Shown here in pieces: positions 1-9,353 of a DNA stretch of 64,000 nt. The translations under genes were made by a program, and so were the position numbers. The first letter of the stretch is position 1. Every line of letters starts with the position of its first letter. Source of the stretch: Paracoccus xiamenensis (lineage in GTDB: Bacteria > Pseudomonadota > Alphaproteobacteria > Rhodobacterales > Rhodobacteraceae); NCBI RefSeq assembly GCF_011308835.1, contig NZ_JAAOHY010000006.1, positions 124,001 to 188,000 on the forward strand. The letters are read 5' to 3'. The notes under the pieces are model-generated. The model saw only the letters and a list, made by a program, of their open reading frames with translations, did no database searches and was not told the origin of the DNA.

Positions 1-266
1 AGCTGATCAAGGGCATGGGCGGCGCCATGGATCTGGTCGCGGGCGTCGGCCGCGTCGTCGTGGTGATGGATCACACCAACAAGCACGGCGAATCGAAGGT
101 GCTGAAAGAATGCACCCTGCCGCTGACTGGCCGGGGCGTCGTGGACCGCATCATCACCAATCTGGGCGTGCTGGACGTGGTGCCGGGCGGGCTGAAGATC
201 GTGGAACTGGCCGATGGCGTGACCGAGGAAGAGTTCCGCGCCGCGACCGAGGCCACGCTGGTCTGA
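1..266 (+). CDS. CoA-transferase subunit B, 3' end (3-oxoacid CoA-transferase beta subunit)
   Basis: The gene is cut by the left edge; the reading frame is open from base 3 and ends with TGA at 264-266. The visible 87 residues match the C-terminal part of the beta subunit of 3-oxoacid (succinyl/acetoacetyl) CoA-transferases: GGAMDLVAGV, then MDHTNKHG, then CTLPLTGRGVVD, a stretch strongly conserved in ScoB/AtoA/PcaJ-type proteins. These enzymes move CoA between acyl groups in ketone-body or aromatic catabolism, working as a heterodimer with an alpha subunit that should lie just upstream of the window. The exact substrate cannot be told from this fragment. A terminator follows directly, so this is the last gene of its operon. 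Confidence 0.85.
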   Translation, partial: LIKGMGGAMDLVAGVGRVVVVMDHTNKHGESKVLKECTLPLTGRGVVDRIITNLGVLDVVPGGLKIVELADGVTEEEFRAATEATLV

Positions 267-288
267 CCCCTCGACATGGGATTACCGT

Positions 289-316
289 AAAAAGGGGGCC
301 AATCGGCCCCCTTTTC
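289..316 (+). terminator. Rho-independent terminator after the CoA-transferase gene
   Basis: A perfect stem (AGGGGGCC with GGCCCCCT, extended by A/T pairs) surrounds a 4-base AATC loop. A-rich sequence precedes it and TTTT follows, so it could work on both strands, but the only gene running into it is the CoA-transferase gene ending at 266. Confidence 0.85.
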
Positions 317-443
317 TGCTGAAAAATAGCATTATTTCCTGAAGGTTGTGCAGATCGCGCAGGACTGTTTCGACTTGCGCGCGCCCCCATTGCCCTTGCG
401 CGCAGGCGGACATAGTCAGACCCGCCCGCCGCCGGAGGTATTC

Positions 444-1592
444 ATGCGCGCCATCGCTCATTTGCTGGGATTACTGCACATCCGGTCGCTGGGGCCGGTG
501 GCCTCGGTTCCCGCGGCCGAGGCGCTGCGGGCGGGCTTTGGCGCGTTTCTGGGCCTTTTGATCACCGCAGGCGTGGCCTTCGCATTGTCGCCGGACCGCT
601 GGCTGGCGCTGTATCTGATTGCGCCGTTCGGGGCGACGGCGGTGCTGGTCTTTGCCGCGCCGAACAGCCCGCTGGCGCAGCCCTGGCCGGCCATCGTGGG
701 GAATACCGTTTCGGCGCTGGTGGCGATCACGCTGTGCCGGCTGGTGCCGCAGCCACTGCTGGCGGTGCCGCTTGCCGTCGGGCTGGCGATTTTGGCCATG
801 GCAGCGCTGCGCGCGACCCATCCGCCGGGCGGGGCGGTGGCGATGACTGTTGCGCTGGGTGCCGAACGCATCCTGCCCCATGGCATGGGCTTCGCGCTGA
901 TGCCGGTGGCGGTGGGGACGCTGACACTTGTGATCGCGGCGGCGATCTATGCCAGTTTGACCGGCCGGCGCTATCCCTTCCGCCAGTTTGGCGAGCTGAA
1001 CCCGCAAGGCACCCATGACCCCGCACCGGTCGAGCGGCTGGGCCTGACCGAGGCCGAGCTGACCGATATCCTGTCACGCTATCGCCAATCGCTGAACCTT
1101 GGCGTTGAGGATCTGGCCCGGCTGATCGGCGCGGCAGAGATGCAGGCTGCCAGCCATATGACCGGCCCCCAGACCGCCAGTGCGATCATGTCGCGCGACC
1201 TGGTCACCGTGGCCCCCGACACCCCCATGTCCGAGATTGCGGCCCTGTTCCTGCGCCACGGCTTTACCTCGCTGCCGGTGGTCGGCCCCGAGGATTGCTT
1301 TATGGGCGTGATCTTTCAGTTGCAGATCATCGCCGCCGCTTGTCCCGACCACGAGCTGACCGCAGGCCATCCGCCGCCGCTGGCAGTCTCGGGCGCCGCT
1401 GTCGCCACCGAGATCATGGATCCCAACCCCGGCAGCGCCGGCCCGGACACGCCCATCGCTGCGCTGTTGCCGCAATTGGCGGGGGGGATGGATGCGGTAC
1501 CGATACTGGACGGGGGCCGTATCGTCGGCGTGGTCACCCAGACCGACCTGATCGCGGCGCTGGCGCGCCAAAGCCTGCGTGCGGACGACTAG
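444..1592 (+). CDS. HPP-family membrane protein with C-terminal CBS domain pair
   Basis: The N-terminal half (about residues 1-170) is a run of hydrophobic segments containing the family signature HPPGG near residue 129, as in HPP proteins (PF04982). The C-terminal half carries two CBS domains (about 245-300 and 325-380; note TAMSIMSRDLV-like and VGVVTQTDLI-like segments), which usually bind adenine nucleotides and gate the protein they are fused to. Some HPP proteins in plants and cyanobacteria are reported to move nitrite, but the substrate here is unknown. ATG 444 was chosen because GGAGGT lies 5 bases upstream; the frame is open further upstream (to about 348) without a comparable site. 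The length is 382 aa. Its stop overlaps that of the convergent cyclo-ligase gene. Confidence 0.85.
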   Translation: MRAIAHLLGLLHIRSLGPVASVPAAEALRAGFGAFLGLLITAGVAFALSPDRWLALYLIAPFGATAVLVFAAPNSPLAQPWPAIVGNTVSALVAITLCRLVPQPLLAVPLAVGLAILAMAALRATHPPGGAVAMTVALGAERILPHGMGFALMPVAVGTLTLVIAAAIYASLTGRRYPFRQFGELNPQGTHDPAPVERLGLTEAELTDILSRYRQSLNLGVEDLARLIGAAEMQAASHMTGPQTASAIMSRDLVTVAPDTPMSEIAALFLRHGFTSLPVVGPEDCFMGVIFQLQIIAAACPDHELTAGHPPPLAVSGAAVATEIMDPNPGSAGPDTPIAALLPQLAGGMDAVPILDGGRIVGVVTQTDLIAALARQSLRADD

Positions 1593-2254
1593 GGCCTGAA
1601 GCCGGCCTCGGTCACGATCAGGTCGAGTGCTGCGTCATGGGGCTGGGGATAGATGGTCGGCAGCCGCCCCGATTCCAGCCCGATGCCGACGGCATAAGGG
1701 CGCGGGCGCAGCGCCGCCAGCGTGCGGTCGTAAAACCCGCCGCCATAGCCCAGCCGGAAACGCCCGGCGTCCCAGCCCACCGTCGGCGCCAGCACGATCT
1801 GCGGCAGAACCTGCGCCGTGGTCGCGGGTTCGGGGATATTCCAGCGGCCGGGGCGCATCTGGGCGTCGGGGGACCATGGCCGGAACACCAGCGGCTGATC
1901 GGGGGCCGTGACCACGGGCAGGGCGATCCGCAAGCCCGCCGCCGACTGTCGCGCCATCCAGGGCCGCAGGTCGGGCTCGCCCCTGATCGGCCAATATGCG
2001 GCGAGGATCAGCCCCGGGCCGCCGCCAAACTGCTGTGCCAGCAGCCGGTCCAGTTGATCCGCGATGGCCGCGTCTGTTGCTTGCACATCGCGCGCGCCGC
2101 GCGCCGCCAGAAGCTGCGCCCGCGCGGCCTTACGCCAGCGCGCCGCATCCGCCGCCGCCACCGGATCGGTGGCCAGCGGGTCGAAGTAATCCGGCGCCAC
2201 CTCGGCGGCCAGACAGGCGGGCGAGGCGTAGTCCTTGGGGTTTTCGTCGCTCAT
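1589..2254 (-). CDS. 5-formyltetrahydrofolate cyclo-ligase
   Basis: This enzyme uses ATP to convert 5-formyl-THF to 5,10-methenyl-THF, returning stored folate to the one-carbon pool in the cytoplasm. The C-terminal signature LGYGGGFYDR, with GWD and LGYG upstream, is the phosphate/folate-binding motif of the 5-FCL family, and the basic N-terminal segment RWRKAARAQLL is also typical. The start is placed at ATG 2254 (MSDENPKDY), giving 221 aa; an upstream in-frame ATG at 2320 would add a 22-residue arginine-rich leader not expected in the family. Many bacteria carry 6S RNA beside this gene, but only 77 bases separate it from the next gene here and I see none. Confidence 0.92.
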   Translation of the reverse strand: MSDENPKDYASPACLAAEVAPDYFDPLATDPVAAADAARWRKAARAQLLAARGARDVQATDAAIADQLDRLLAQQFGGGPGLILAAYWPIRGEPDLRPWMARQSAAGLRIALPVVTAPDQPLVFRPWSPDAQMRPGRWNIPEPATTAQVLPQIVLAPTVGWDAGRFRLGYGGGFYDRTLAALRPRPYAVGIGLESGRLPTIYPQPHDAALDLIVTEAGFRP

Positions 2255-2331
2255 GTCTCGTGCGGGTTGAGAAGTTGGATCACGCCTGCGATGCTGCGCC
2301 CCGAAGTGGCGGCTTGGCAAGGGGGCGCGGA

Positions 2332-2586
2332 ATGTCCGGCATTATCCGCAATGGCGAGGACTTCACCGTCGATGCCAAGATCATCGCCGAAGGGCTGGGC
2401 CTGCCCGAACACGCCATCGCCCGCGCCATGTCCACCGGTGCCATCACCACGCGGTTCGAGCGCGGCGAGGGCGAGGATGCCGGCCGCTATCGGCTGTCCT
2501 TTTTCCATCGCGGCCACACCCTGCGCCTGACGGTGGACGAGGCGGGCAATATCCTCAGCCGGGCGCGATTTGATCGACAGTCCTAG
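2332..2586 (+). CDS. DUF6522-family small protein
   Basis: This is an 84-aa soluble protein starting MSGIIRNGEDFTVDAK, with no membrane segment or signal peptide. The layout (short N-terminal beta strands, a helix LPEHAIARAMSTGAI, a basic FERGEGEDAGRYRLSFFH segment, then LRLTVDEAGNIL) matches what I remember of the DUF6522 family, common in Rhodobacteraceae and related alphaproteobacteria. Its function is unknown. It is divergent from the cyclo-ligase, with 77 bases between the two starts that must hold both promoters. The ATG at 2332 is preceded by GGGGGCGCGG, a weak G-rich ribosome site. Confidence 0.7.
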   Translation: MSGIIRNGEDFTVDAKIIAEGLGLPEHAIARAMSTGAITTRFERGEGEDAGRYRLSFFHRGHTLRLTVDEAGNILSRARFDRQS

Positions 2587-2597
2587 GCGGGCGGCAT

Positions 2598-2630
2598 GAA
2601 AACGGCCCGCCGGATCTCTCCGACGGGCCG
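2598..2630 (-). terminator. Terminator of sodB (minus strand)
   Basis: The stem CGGCCCG (2603-2609) pairs with CGGGCCG (2624-2630), with an inner 3-bp helix. On the minus strand the stem is followed by TTTTC. It sits just past the sodB stop. Confidence 0.75.
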
Positions 2631-2651
2631 CATCTGCACAAATCGCCGCGA

Positions 2652-3251
2652 TTACATGCGCGAGGCGACATTGTCCCAGTTGACCAGCTTGTCGAGGAAG
2701 TTCGACAGATAGCCGGGGCGCTTGTTGCGGAAGTCGATGTAATAGGAATGTTCCCACACGTCGCAGCCCAGCAGCGCCTTTTGGCCGAAGCACAGCGGGT
2801 TGACGCCGTTTTCGGTCTTGGTGATCGCCAGCGAACCGTCGGGGTTCTGAACCAGCCACACCCAGCCAGAACCGAACTGGCCCGCACCTGCGGCGGCGAA
2901 TTCTTCCTTGAACTTCTCGACCGAGCCGAAATTGTCGACGATGGCCTTTTTCAGCGCTTCGGGCATCTCGCCGGAATTGGGCGACATCATTTCCCAGAAC
3001 TGGCTGTGGTTCCAGTGCTGGCTGGCATTGTTGAAAATGCCGTTCTGCGCCACGGCGCCCTTCTGGAAGGTGCCGGTGACGATGTCTTCAAGCGATTTGT
3101 CGGCCCATTCGGTGCCCTCGATCAGCTTGTTCAAGTTGTCGACATAGGCCTTGTGGTGAATGTCGTGGTGATATTCCAGCGTTTCCTTGGACATACCGGC
3201 CGGCGCAAGCGCGTCATGGGCATAAGGAAGATCGGGAAGCGAAAAGGCCAT
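2652..3251 (-). CDS. sodB: Superoxide dismutase, Fe-type (Fe/Mn family)
   Basis: The enzyme converts superoxide to oxygen and hydrogen peroxide in the cytoplasm. The protein is 199 aa with the full family layout: N-terminal hairpin with YHHDIHHKAYV, and C-terminal alpha/beta domain with DVWEHSYYIDF. Metal ligands by alignment are H28, H82, D164 and H168. Glutamine Q78 in NNASQHW, with no glutamine just before DVWEH, is the pattern of iron-type rather than manganese-type enzymes, though cambialistic use cannot be excluded. ATG 3251 follows AGAGGATGAG; the upstream open frame (to 3350) reads as low-quality Arg-rich sequence. It is a single-gene unit with its own terminator. Confidence 0.95.
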   Translation of the reverse strand: MAFSLPDLPYAHDALAPAGMSKETLEYHHDIHHKAYVDNLNKLIEGTEWADKSLEDIVTGTFQKGAVAQNGIFNNASQHWNHSQFWEMMSPNSGEMPEALKKAIVDNFGSVEKFKEEFAAAGAGQFGSGWVWLVQNPDGSLAITKTENGVNPLCFGQKALLGCDVWEHSYYIDFRNKRPGYLSNFLDKLVNWDNVASRM

Positions 3252-3386
3252 GGTCTCATCCTCTTTTCTGGGCGGGCGGTTGCCCGCACGGGTGCGGTCA
3301 CCCACGCAACGCGACCTTGTCGACGCGGGTTCCGGGCGCAGGCTTAACATATGCTGCTGACTGGGAAAAAGCCCGGAAACGAAAAA

Positions 3387-3413
3387 GAAAAGCCCCGGGC
3401 GATGCCCGGGGCT
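3387..3413 (-). terminator. Terminator of the small membrane-protein gene (minus strand)
   Basis: AGCCCCGGG (3391-3399) pairs perfectly with CCCGGGGCT (3405-3413). Reading on the minus strand, the stem is followed by TTTTCTTTTTC, a strong T tract. It lies 24 bases beyond the stop at 3437. Confidence 0.9.
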
Positions 3414-3436
3414 GTCCTGCGATCCTGCAAATGGGA

Positions 3437-3691
3437 TCAGTTGGCGGCCGGCGCCGGAGCTTCAGCAGCCGGGGCATCAGCGGCTGGCGCGGTTTCGGCG
3501 GCCGGAGCTTCAACCGCAGGGGCATCAGCGGGGGCTTCGGTGGTTTCTTCGACCGTCACGACGGCGTCGCCGCCGGCATCGGCCGCGGTGTCATCGCCGC
3601 CGCTCATCAGCCAGAAAATCACCAGGACGGCGACAACCAGCGCGCCGACGATGAAATAGAGGTTGTTGTTGCTCCGGGGTTCGATAGCCAT
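3437..3691 (-). CDS. Small single-pass membrane protein with Ala/Pro/Glu-rich tail
   Basis: This 84-aa protein has a short N-terminus (MAIEPRSNNN), one strong membrane helix (about residues 11-29, LYFIVGALVVAVLVIFWLM), then an acidic, low-complexity tail of Ala, Pro, Glu and Asp with repeated APAAEAP-like units. The likely topology is N-in with the tail in the periplasm. I do not recognise a named family; similar short anchors with Ala/Pro tails are common in Rhodobacteraceae. ATG 3691 has GGAG nine bases upstream. A strong terminator downstream and a divergent palindrome-containing promoter region upstream support a real, independently transcribed gene. Confidence 0.7.
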   Translation of the reverse strand: MAIEPRSNNNLYFIVGALVVAVLVIFWLMSGGDDTAADAGGDAVVTVEETTEAPADAPAVEAPAAETAPAADAPAAEAPAPAAN

Positions 3692-3730
3692 GAAGTGTCA
3701 ACTCCGAGTTGGGTTTCATATCGGGGTAAC

Positions 3731-3748
3731 AATGCGCAACTGCGCATT
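3731..3748. promoter_or_regulatory. 18-bp palindrome, candidate operator upstream of ccmI
   Basis: AATGCGCA-AC-TGCGCATT is a perfect 8-bp inverted repeat with a 2-base spacer, in the 181-base divergent gap between the small membrane-protein gene (start 3691) and ccmI (start 3873). Its position and symmetry suit a dimeric repressor or activator. No T tract follows, so it is not a simple terminator. The binding protein is unknown. Confidence 0.45.
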
Positions 3749-3872
3749 TGGATCCATATGATGCATCAATCTGACGCAGGATTTTGCCGGAAAGTCATGC
3801 CATGTCCGTGCTCGGCGGGGTTTTGCCGGGCGTCGGAAACGCCTATCTAGGGCGCAGCCGAAAGGAGCCCAC

Positions 3873-5123
3873 ATGTTCTGGCTGTTCGCCGCCGCACTGA
3901 CACTGATCGCCGCCCTTGCCATCCTGTGGCCCTTCTGGCGCGCCCGCTCGGGGCCGGTTGAACCCGCGGCCGCCTATGACCTGCGGGTCTATCAGGACCA
4001 GTTGGCGGAAATCGACCGCGATCTGGCGCGCGGTATCATCGACCCGGCCGATGCCGAGCGCCTGCGCACCGAAATCGGGCGCAAGGTTCTGGGGGCGGAT
4101 AAGGCGCTGGCGCGCGATGCCGCAGCCGGTCCCGTCACCGCCCGTCACAGGGTGATCGCCACGGCAGTTCTGGTGGCGCTGATCGCTGCGGGTGGGGCGC
4201 TTTATCTGCGTATCGGCACGCCGGGGCAGCCTGACATGGCGCTGACGACCCGGATCGCCTCGGCCGAGGCACGCTATGCCTCGCGTCCCAGCCAGGCCGA
4301 GGCCGAGGCGGCGATGGCAGCGCTTCCCGCCCCGGCGCTGCCTGCACCCGATGCCGATTTCATGCAGCTGATGGACCAGTTGCGCGCCGCAGTTCAGCAG
4401 CGGCCCGATGACGTCAAGGGCCTGACGCTGCTGGCCCGGAACGAAGCAAGGCTGGGCAATGCGCTTGCCGCCAAGACCGCGCAGGCCCATCTGGTCGAGG
4501 TCCGTGGCGCGGACGCCACGGCCGAAGATCACGCCTTTCTGGCCGGCCTGATGACCGAGGCCGCCGGCGGCGTCATCACCCCCGAAGCCGAACGGGAAAT
4601 CGCAGTTGCGCTGCAGCTTGACCCGCGCAATGCGCAGGCCCGTTACATGACCGGCCTGCTGCAGGCGCAGAACGGCCGCCCGGATCGCGCCTTCCCGGTC
4701 TGGGTCGCCCTGCTGGAAGAAACACCCGCCGAATCGCCCTGGAACATCGCCATCCGGCAGGTCATCGGCGATATCGCCTGGCTGGCGGGGCGCCCCGAAT
4801 ACATCCCCCCGCAGCCCACCGATACCAACGCCGCGCCGACCATGCCCGGCCCCGATGCGGACCAGATGGCGGCGGCCGGCGACATGACCCCCGAAGAGCG
4901 GCAAGAATTCGTCCGCAGCATGGTGGACCGGCTGGAATCGCGTCTCGCGACCGAGGGCGGCACCGCTGCGGAATGGGGTCGGCTGATCTCGTCGCTGACC
5001 GTGGTGGGCGAACATGATCGCGCCCGCGAGATCGCGGCCGAGGCGCGGACACGCTTTGCCGACGACCCTGCCTCGCTGGCCGAGTTCAACGAGGCGGCCG
5101 AAGCGGTGGGGATCGGCCCGTGA
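3873..5123 (+). CDS. ccmI: Cytochrome c maturation protein CcmI
   Basis: CcmI presents apocytochrome c to the CcmFH heme ligation complex. The layout is the expected one: a membrane helix at residues 1-20, a cytoplasmic loop with the leucine-zipper-like [15 protein letters not shown], a second helix at about 90-113, then a long periplasmic region with TPR-like helices ([32 protein letters not shown]). The length is 416 aa, normal for alphaproteobacterial CcmI. AAAGGAG lies a few bases upstream of ATG 3873. It is far from ccmA-ccmB-ccmC at the right edge, as often seen in this family, and overlaps ruvX by 4 bases. Confidence 0.9.
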   Translation: MFWLFAAALTLIAALAILWPFWRARSGPVEPAAAYDLRVYQDQLAEIDRDLARGIIDPADAERLRTEIGRKVLGADKALARDAAAGPVTARHRVIATAVLVALIAAGGALYLRIGTPGQPDMALTTRIASAEARYASRPSQAEAEAAMAALPAPALPAPDADFMQLMDQLRAAVQQRPDDVKGLTLLARNEARLGNALAAKTAQAHLVEVRGADATAEDHAFLAGLMTEAAGGVITPEAEREIAVALQLDPRNAQARYMTGLLQAQNGRPDRAFPVWVALLEETPAESPWNIAIRQVIGDIAWLAGRPEYIPPQPTDTNAAPTMPGPDADQMAAAGDMTPEERQEFVRSMVDRLESRLATEGGTAAEWGRLISSLTVVGEHDRAREIAAEARTRFADDPASLAEFNEAAEAVGIGP

Positions 5124-5584
5124 TCCAGGAAGATATCGCCGATTTCGCTGCCCTGCTGCCGCGCGCTGGTGCCATTGCCGGGCTGGACTTGGGGACCAAG
5201 ACCATCGGCGTGGCGGTCAGCGACGGGCTGCGCCAGGTCGCATCTCCGATCACCGTGATCCGGCGCGAGAAGTTCACAACCGATGCGCAGGCGCTGCTGA
5301 AGATCGTGGCCGAGCGCGGGCTGGTCGGGCTGGTGCTGGGGCTGCCGCGCAACATGGACGGCAGCGAAGGCCCGCGCGCCCAGTCGACCCGCGCCTTTGC
5401 GCGCAACCTCTCGCGCCTGACCGAGATCCCGATCACGTTCTGGGACGAGCGCCTGTCCACTGTCGCCGCCGAACGCGCGCTGCTGGAGGCCGACACATCG
5501 CGCAAGCGCCGCGCCGAGGTCATCGACCAGGTCGCGGCGGGCTATATCCTGCAAGGCGCGCTGGATCGGTTGCGGTTTTTGTGA
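5120..5584 (+). CDS. ruvX: Holliday junction resolvase-like / pre-16S rRNA nuclease RuvX (YqgF)
   Basis: This RNase H-fold nuclease matures the 5' end of 16S rRNA and has been proposed to act on Holliday junctions. The protein has 154 aa with the expected motifs: first strand [15 protein letters not shown] (catalytic Asp), [11 protein letters not shown], and [12 protein letters not shown] near the C-terminal third. The start is GTG at 5120, overlapping the ccmI stop (GTGA), so translation is probably coupled to ccmI. Confidence 0.9.
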   Translation: MIQEDIADFAALLPRAGAIAGLDLGTKTIGVAVSDGLRQVASPITVIRREKFTTDAQALLKIVAERGLVGLVLGLPRNMDGSEGPRAQSTRAFARNLSRLTEIPITFWDERLSTVAAERALLEADTSRKRRAEVIDQVAAGYILQGALDRLRFL

Positions 5585-5657
5585 CTTCGCAAGGGCCCGA
5601 GCGGCCCCTCGTGTGTGCTGTCGAAGGACCGACCATCGCCAGACAGACGGGCTGGTT

Positions 5658-5722
5658 AGCCGAAACGCCGCGCGCCCGTTACATCGGGCGGCGCGGTGGG
5701 CGTGCGTCCGTTTCGGCTTTTC
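5658..5722 (+). terminator. Large structured hairpin, probable terminator of ruvX
   Basis: AGCCGAAAC (5658-5666) pairs perfectly with GTTTCGGCT (5710-5718), which runs straight into TTTCT. Between the arms is a second helix, CGCCCG (5673-5678) with CGGGCG (5685-5690). The T-rich end on the plus strand suits termination of the ccmI-ruvX transcript, but the size and inner helix also fit a small structured RNA. Confidence 0.6.
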
Positions 5723-5816
5723 TCTACTGCCGTCGCTTGGCGCTGGTGCGCGACTGATGCCGGGTGGACGCCGCAAGACCGACGCCGCAATGTGGGGCTC
5801 TGCTCCGTCCGGCAGC

Positions 5817-7052
5817 CTAGGAAAGCGCCAGCCTGCCACCCGCCAGTCGCGTCAGTTGGCCCGACAGTTCCAGCCGCAGAATAACCGGCGTCAGGACCGC
5901 TGCGGGCAGGCCGATGTCACGGATCAGGACGTTTTCCTCTGTCGGGCTGGGTGAAAGCTGCGACAGCACGCGGGATTCGATTTGGGCCATGGTTTCGCCG
6001 CGATGGGGCAGGGGCAGGCGCGGCTGCGAGGCGGTCGGGCGATTCGCAGGGGCGGCGTTTCCGGCGCGGGTGGTGTTTTTCGGCGACGCCTTGGTCGGGG
6101 TGCCGCGCGGGGCCGTGCCGGGCGGGACACCGCTGCCGGGGTCGCCGGCGGCAAGGGCATCACGCAAGATCGGCAGCGCTTCGATCACGTCTTCGGCGCT
6201 GCGCACCAGCACGGCGCCATCGCGGATCAACTGATTGCAGCCCCCGGCGCGCCCGTCGACCGGATGCCCCGGCACGGCCATGACCTCTCGCCCCTGATCG
6301 AGCGAGTCGCGCGCGGTGATGAGGCTGCCGGATTTCACCGCCGCCTCGACCACGACGACGCCGTGGCTGAGCCCCGCGATGATGCGGTTGCGCAGCGGGA
6401 AATGCCGGGCGATGGGTTCGGTGCCCGGCGGCTGTTCGGTGATCAGGCAGCCCTGATCGCAGATTGCCGCGGCCAGCACCTTGTTTTCCGCCGGATAGAT
6501 GCTGTCGATGCCGCCCGCCATGACAGCGATGGTGCCGCTTTTCAGGCTGGCTTCGTGGACAGCGCTGTCGATCCCGCGCGCCAGCCCGGCCACCGTCACC
6601 ACGCCCGCTTTCGCCAGTCCCGCCGTCATTCCGCGCGCCATGCGCAGCCCCAGTGACGAGGCGTTGCGCGCCCCGATCACCGCGATCGTGGGCCGGGACA
6701 ACGCGGCCATATTGCCCTTGATCCAGATCACCGGCGGCGCGTCAGAGATTTCGCGCAGCAAGGCGGGATAGTCGGGCGCATCGCAGCGGATCAGCCGGGC
6801 GCCTGTCTTCATGCCTGCCTTCAGCTCGGCTGCGGCCACGCCTTCGGGGCAGGGCTGGTAGTCGTCAATTCCCGATTGCCGGGCGATGTCGGGCAAAGCG
6901 TCCAGTGCAGCCGCGGCGCTGCCATGTTCCGAGATCAGCCGGTGAAACGTCGCAGGCCCCACCCGGCGCGATCGAATGAGGCGGAGGAAAGTCAGATCGT
7001 CTTCCTTCGCGGTGAGTGGGGTGTGGGGGGTGTTGAACGAAAACAACCTCAT
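5817..7052 (-). CDS. dprA: DNA-processing protein DprA (Smf)
   Basis: DprA binds incoming single-stranded DNA and loads RecA during natural transformation. The 411-aa protein has an N-terminal helical (SAM-like) part, a Rossmann-like core with IAVIGARNASSLG, AGLARGIDSAVHEASL, GTIAVMAGGID and FPLRNRIIAGLSHGVVVVEA, and a C-terminal winged-helix domain (about 350-411). The linker (about 305-345) is rich in Pro, Thr and Ala. ATG 7052 is preceded by GGAGAGGTCG. That ribosome site lies next to one arm of an inverted repeat whose other arm is inside the coding region. Terminal overlaps with neighbours are absent. Confidence 0.93.
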   Translation of the reverse strand: MRLFSFNTPHTPLTAKEDDLTFLRLIRSRRVGPATFHRLISEHGSAAAALDALPDIARQSGIDDYQPCPEGVAAAELKAGMKTGARLIRCDAPDYPALLREISDAPPVIWIKGNMAALSRPTIAVIGARNASSLGLRMARGMTAGLAKAGVVTVAGLARGIDSAVHEASLKSGTIAVMAGGIDSIYPAENKVLAAAICDQGCLITEQPPGTEPIARHFPLRNRIIAGLSHGVVVVEAAVKSGSLITARDSLDQGREVMAVPGHPVDGRAGGCNQLIRDGAVLVRSAEDVIEALPILRDALAAGDPGSGVPPGTAPRGTPTKASPKNTTRAGNAAPANRPTASQPRLPLPHRGETMAQIESRVLSQLSPSPTEENVLIRDIGLPAAVLTPVILRLELSGQLTRLAGGRLALS

Positions 7053-7073
7053 CGACCTCTCCGCCTCATTCGA
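6972..7073. repeat. 15-bp inverted repeat flanking the dprA start
   Basis: TCGAATGAGGCGGAG at 6972-6986 is the exact reverse complement of 7059-7073, with 72 bases between. In dprA mRNA the upstream arm ends in GGAG beside the AUG and the second arm lies about 66 bases into the coding region, so pairing could cover the ribosome site. Confidence 0.8.
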
Positions 7074-7216
7074 GGGTGTTATGGCAGGCCATTGGTTAAG
7101 AAAGGGTTAGCGCCTATGCAGAATTTTTCGAAACCTGCGCCCGTCACCGGGAAGCAGGGGGTTGTTTTCACCGGGATTTCGGTCGCAACTGGCAAAAAAT
7201 CAATGAGGGCGACCGG

Positions 7217-7921
7217 ATGGGCATCAGCATCAACATTGCAATGCATATGGCCCGCATCGCGCCGCTGCTGGCAGGATGCTGCAATGGCATCATGCTTGGT
7301 CGGCAGAAGATGCATTTTCGGCGCCCACGATGGACCCCTCGGCTGATAAAGGCATTGGCGCGGCAGGGTGTCATCGTCACTGCCGAGGATCTGTTCCAAG
7401 AGGACGGATTTTGCGAGCGCTACCTATCCGCGATCGGCTGGCCGCCGCTGCAAAGTCTGGATTTTTCGGACATCGAGGGGGCAGAGTTCATTCATGACCT
7501 GTCAGAGCCGGTTGGCGATGACCTGAAGGGGCGGTTCGATCTGATCTACGACGGCGGCACCACCGAACACGTCTTCGATATCGCCCAGAGCTTTCGCAAC
7601 GTCGACGCCATGCTGGCCGAGGGCGGCATCTTCGTGTCCAATGTCGGCACCGACGGCTGGTTCGGGCATGGCTTCTATCAGGTCGGCCCGGATATTCCCT
7701 GGCGTTACTGGGGGGCCAGTCTCGGCTATGAGGTGCTGGGGGTCTGGACCTTCTCGCGCGCGGGCTGGGACGAACCGCGGGTCATTACCGACCCCACCGG
7801 CATGCCGCGCGGGGCCGAGCATCGCTATGACGTGCCGCAGTTCATCAATTATGTCGTGCGCAAGATGCCGCGCAGCGGCCCGCCGAACCCGGTGATCCAG
7901 AGCCATTACGTCAATTACTGA
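7217..7921 (+). CDS. Class I methyltransferase-like protein
   Basis: This 234-aa soluble protein shows a recognisable second half of a Rossmann-type methyltransferase: FDLIYDGGTTEHVFDIAQSF (acidic strand-4-like motif followed by a helix) and AMLAEGGIFVSNVGTDGWFGHGFYQ (strand-5-like). The usual glycine-rich SAM loop (GxGxG) is not obvious, so catalytic activity is uncertain. It may belong to the methyltransferase-like proteins often found near glycan genes, but none are nearby. GAGGG lies upstream of ATG 7217. It is divergent from dprA, with 164 bases between the starts, and convergent with tldD. Family assignment is inference. Confidence 0.5.
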   Translation: MGISINIAMHMARIAPLLAGCCNGIMLGRQKMHFRRPRWTPRLIKALARQGVIVTAEDLFQEDGFCERYLSAIGWPPLQSLDFSDIEGAEFIHDLSEPVGDDLKGRFDLIYDGGTTEHVFDIAQSFRNVDAMLAEGGIFVSNVGTDGWFGHGFYQVGPDIPWRYWGASLGYEVLGVWTFSRAGWDEPRVITDPTGMPRGAEHRYDVPQFINYVVRKMPRSGPPNPVIQSHYVNY

Positions 7922-7931
7922 GGAAGGCGGC

Positions 7932-9353
<1,422 letters not shown>

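Noticed and set aside
2255..2331. A 6S RNA gene next to 5-formyl-THF cyclo-ligase
   Set aside because: The known neighbour pairing made me look, but the gap is only 77 bases and shows no 6S-type long hairpin.
1996..2331. A 5' extension of the DUF6522 gene to 1996
   Set aside because: The extra codons run antisense through the cyclo-ligase gene and read as Arg/Pro-rich sequence; ATG 2332 begins the family-like part.
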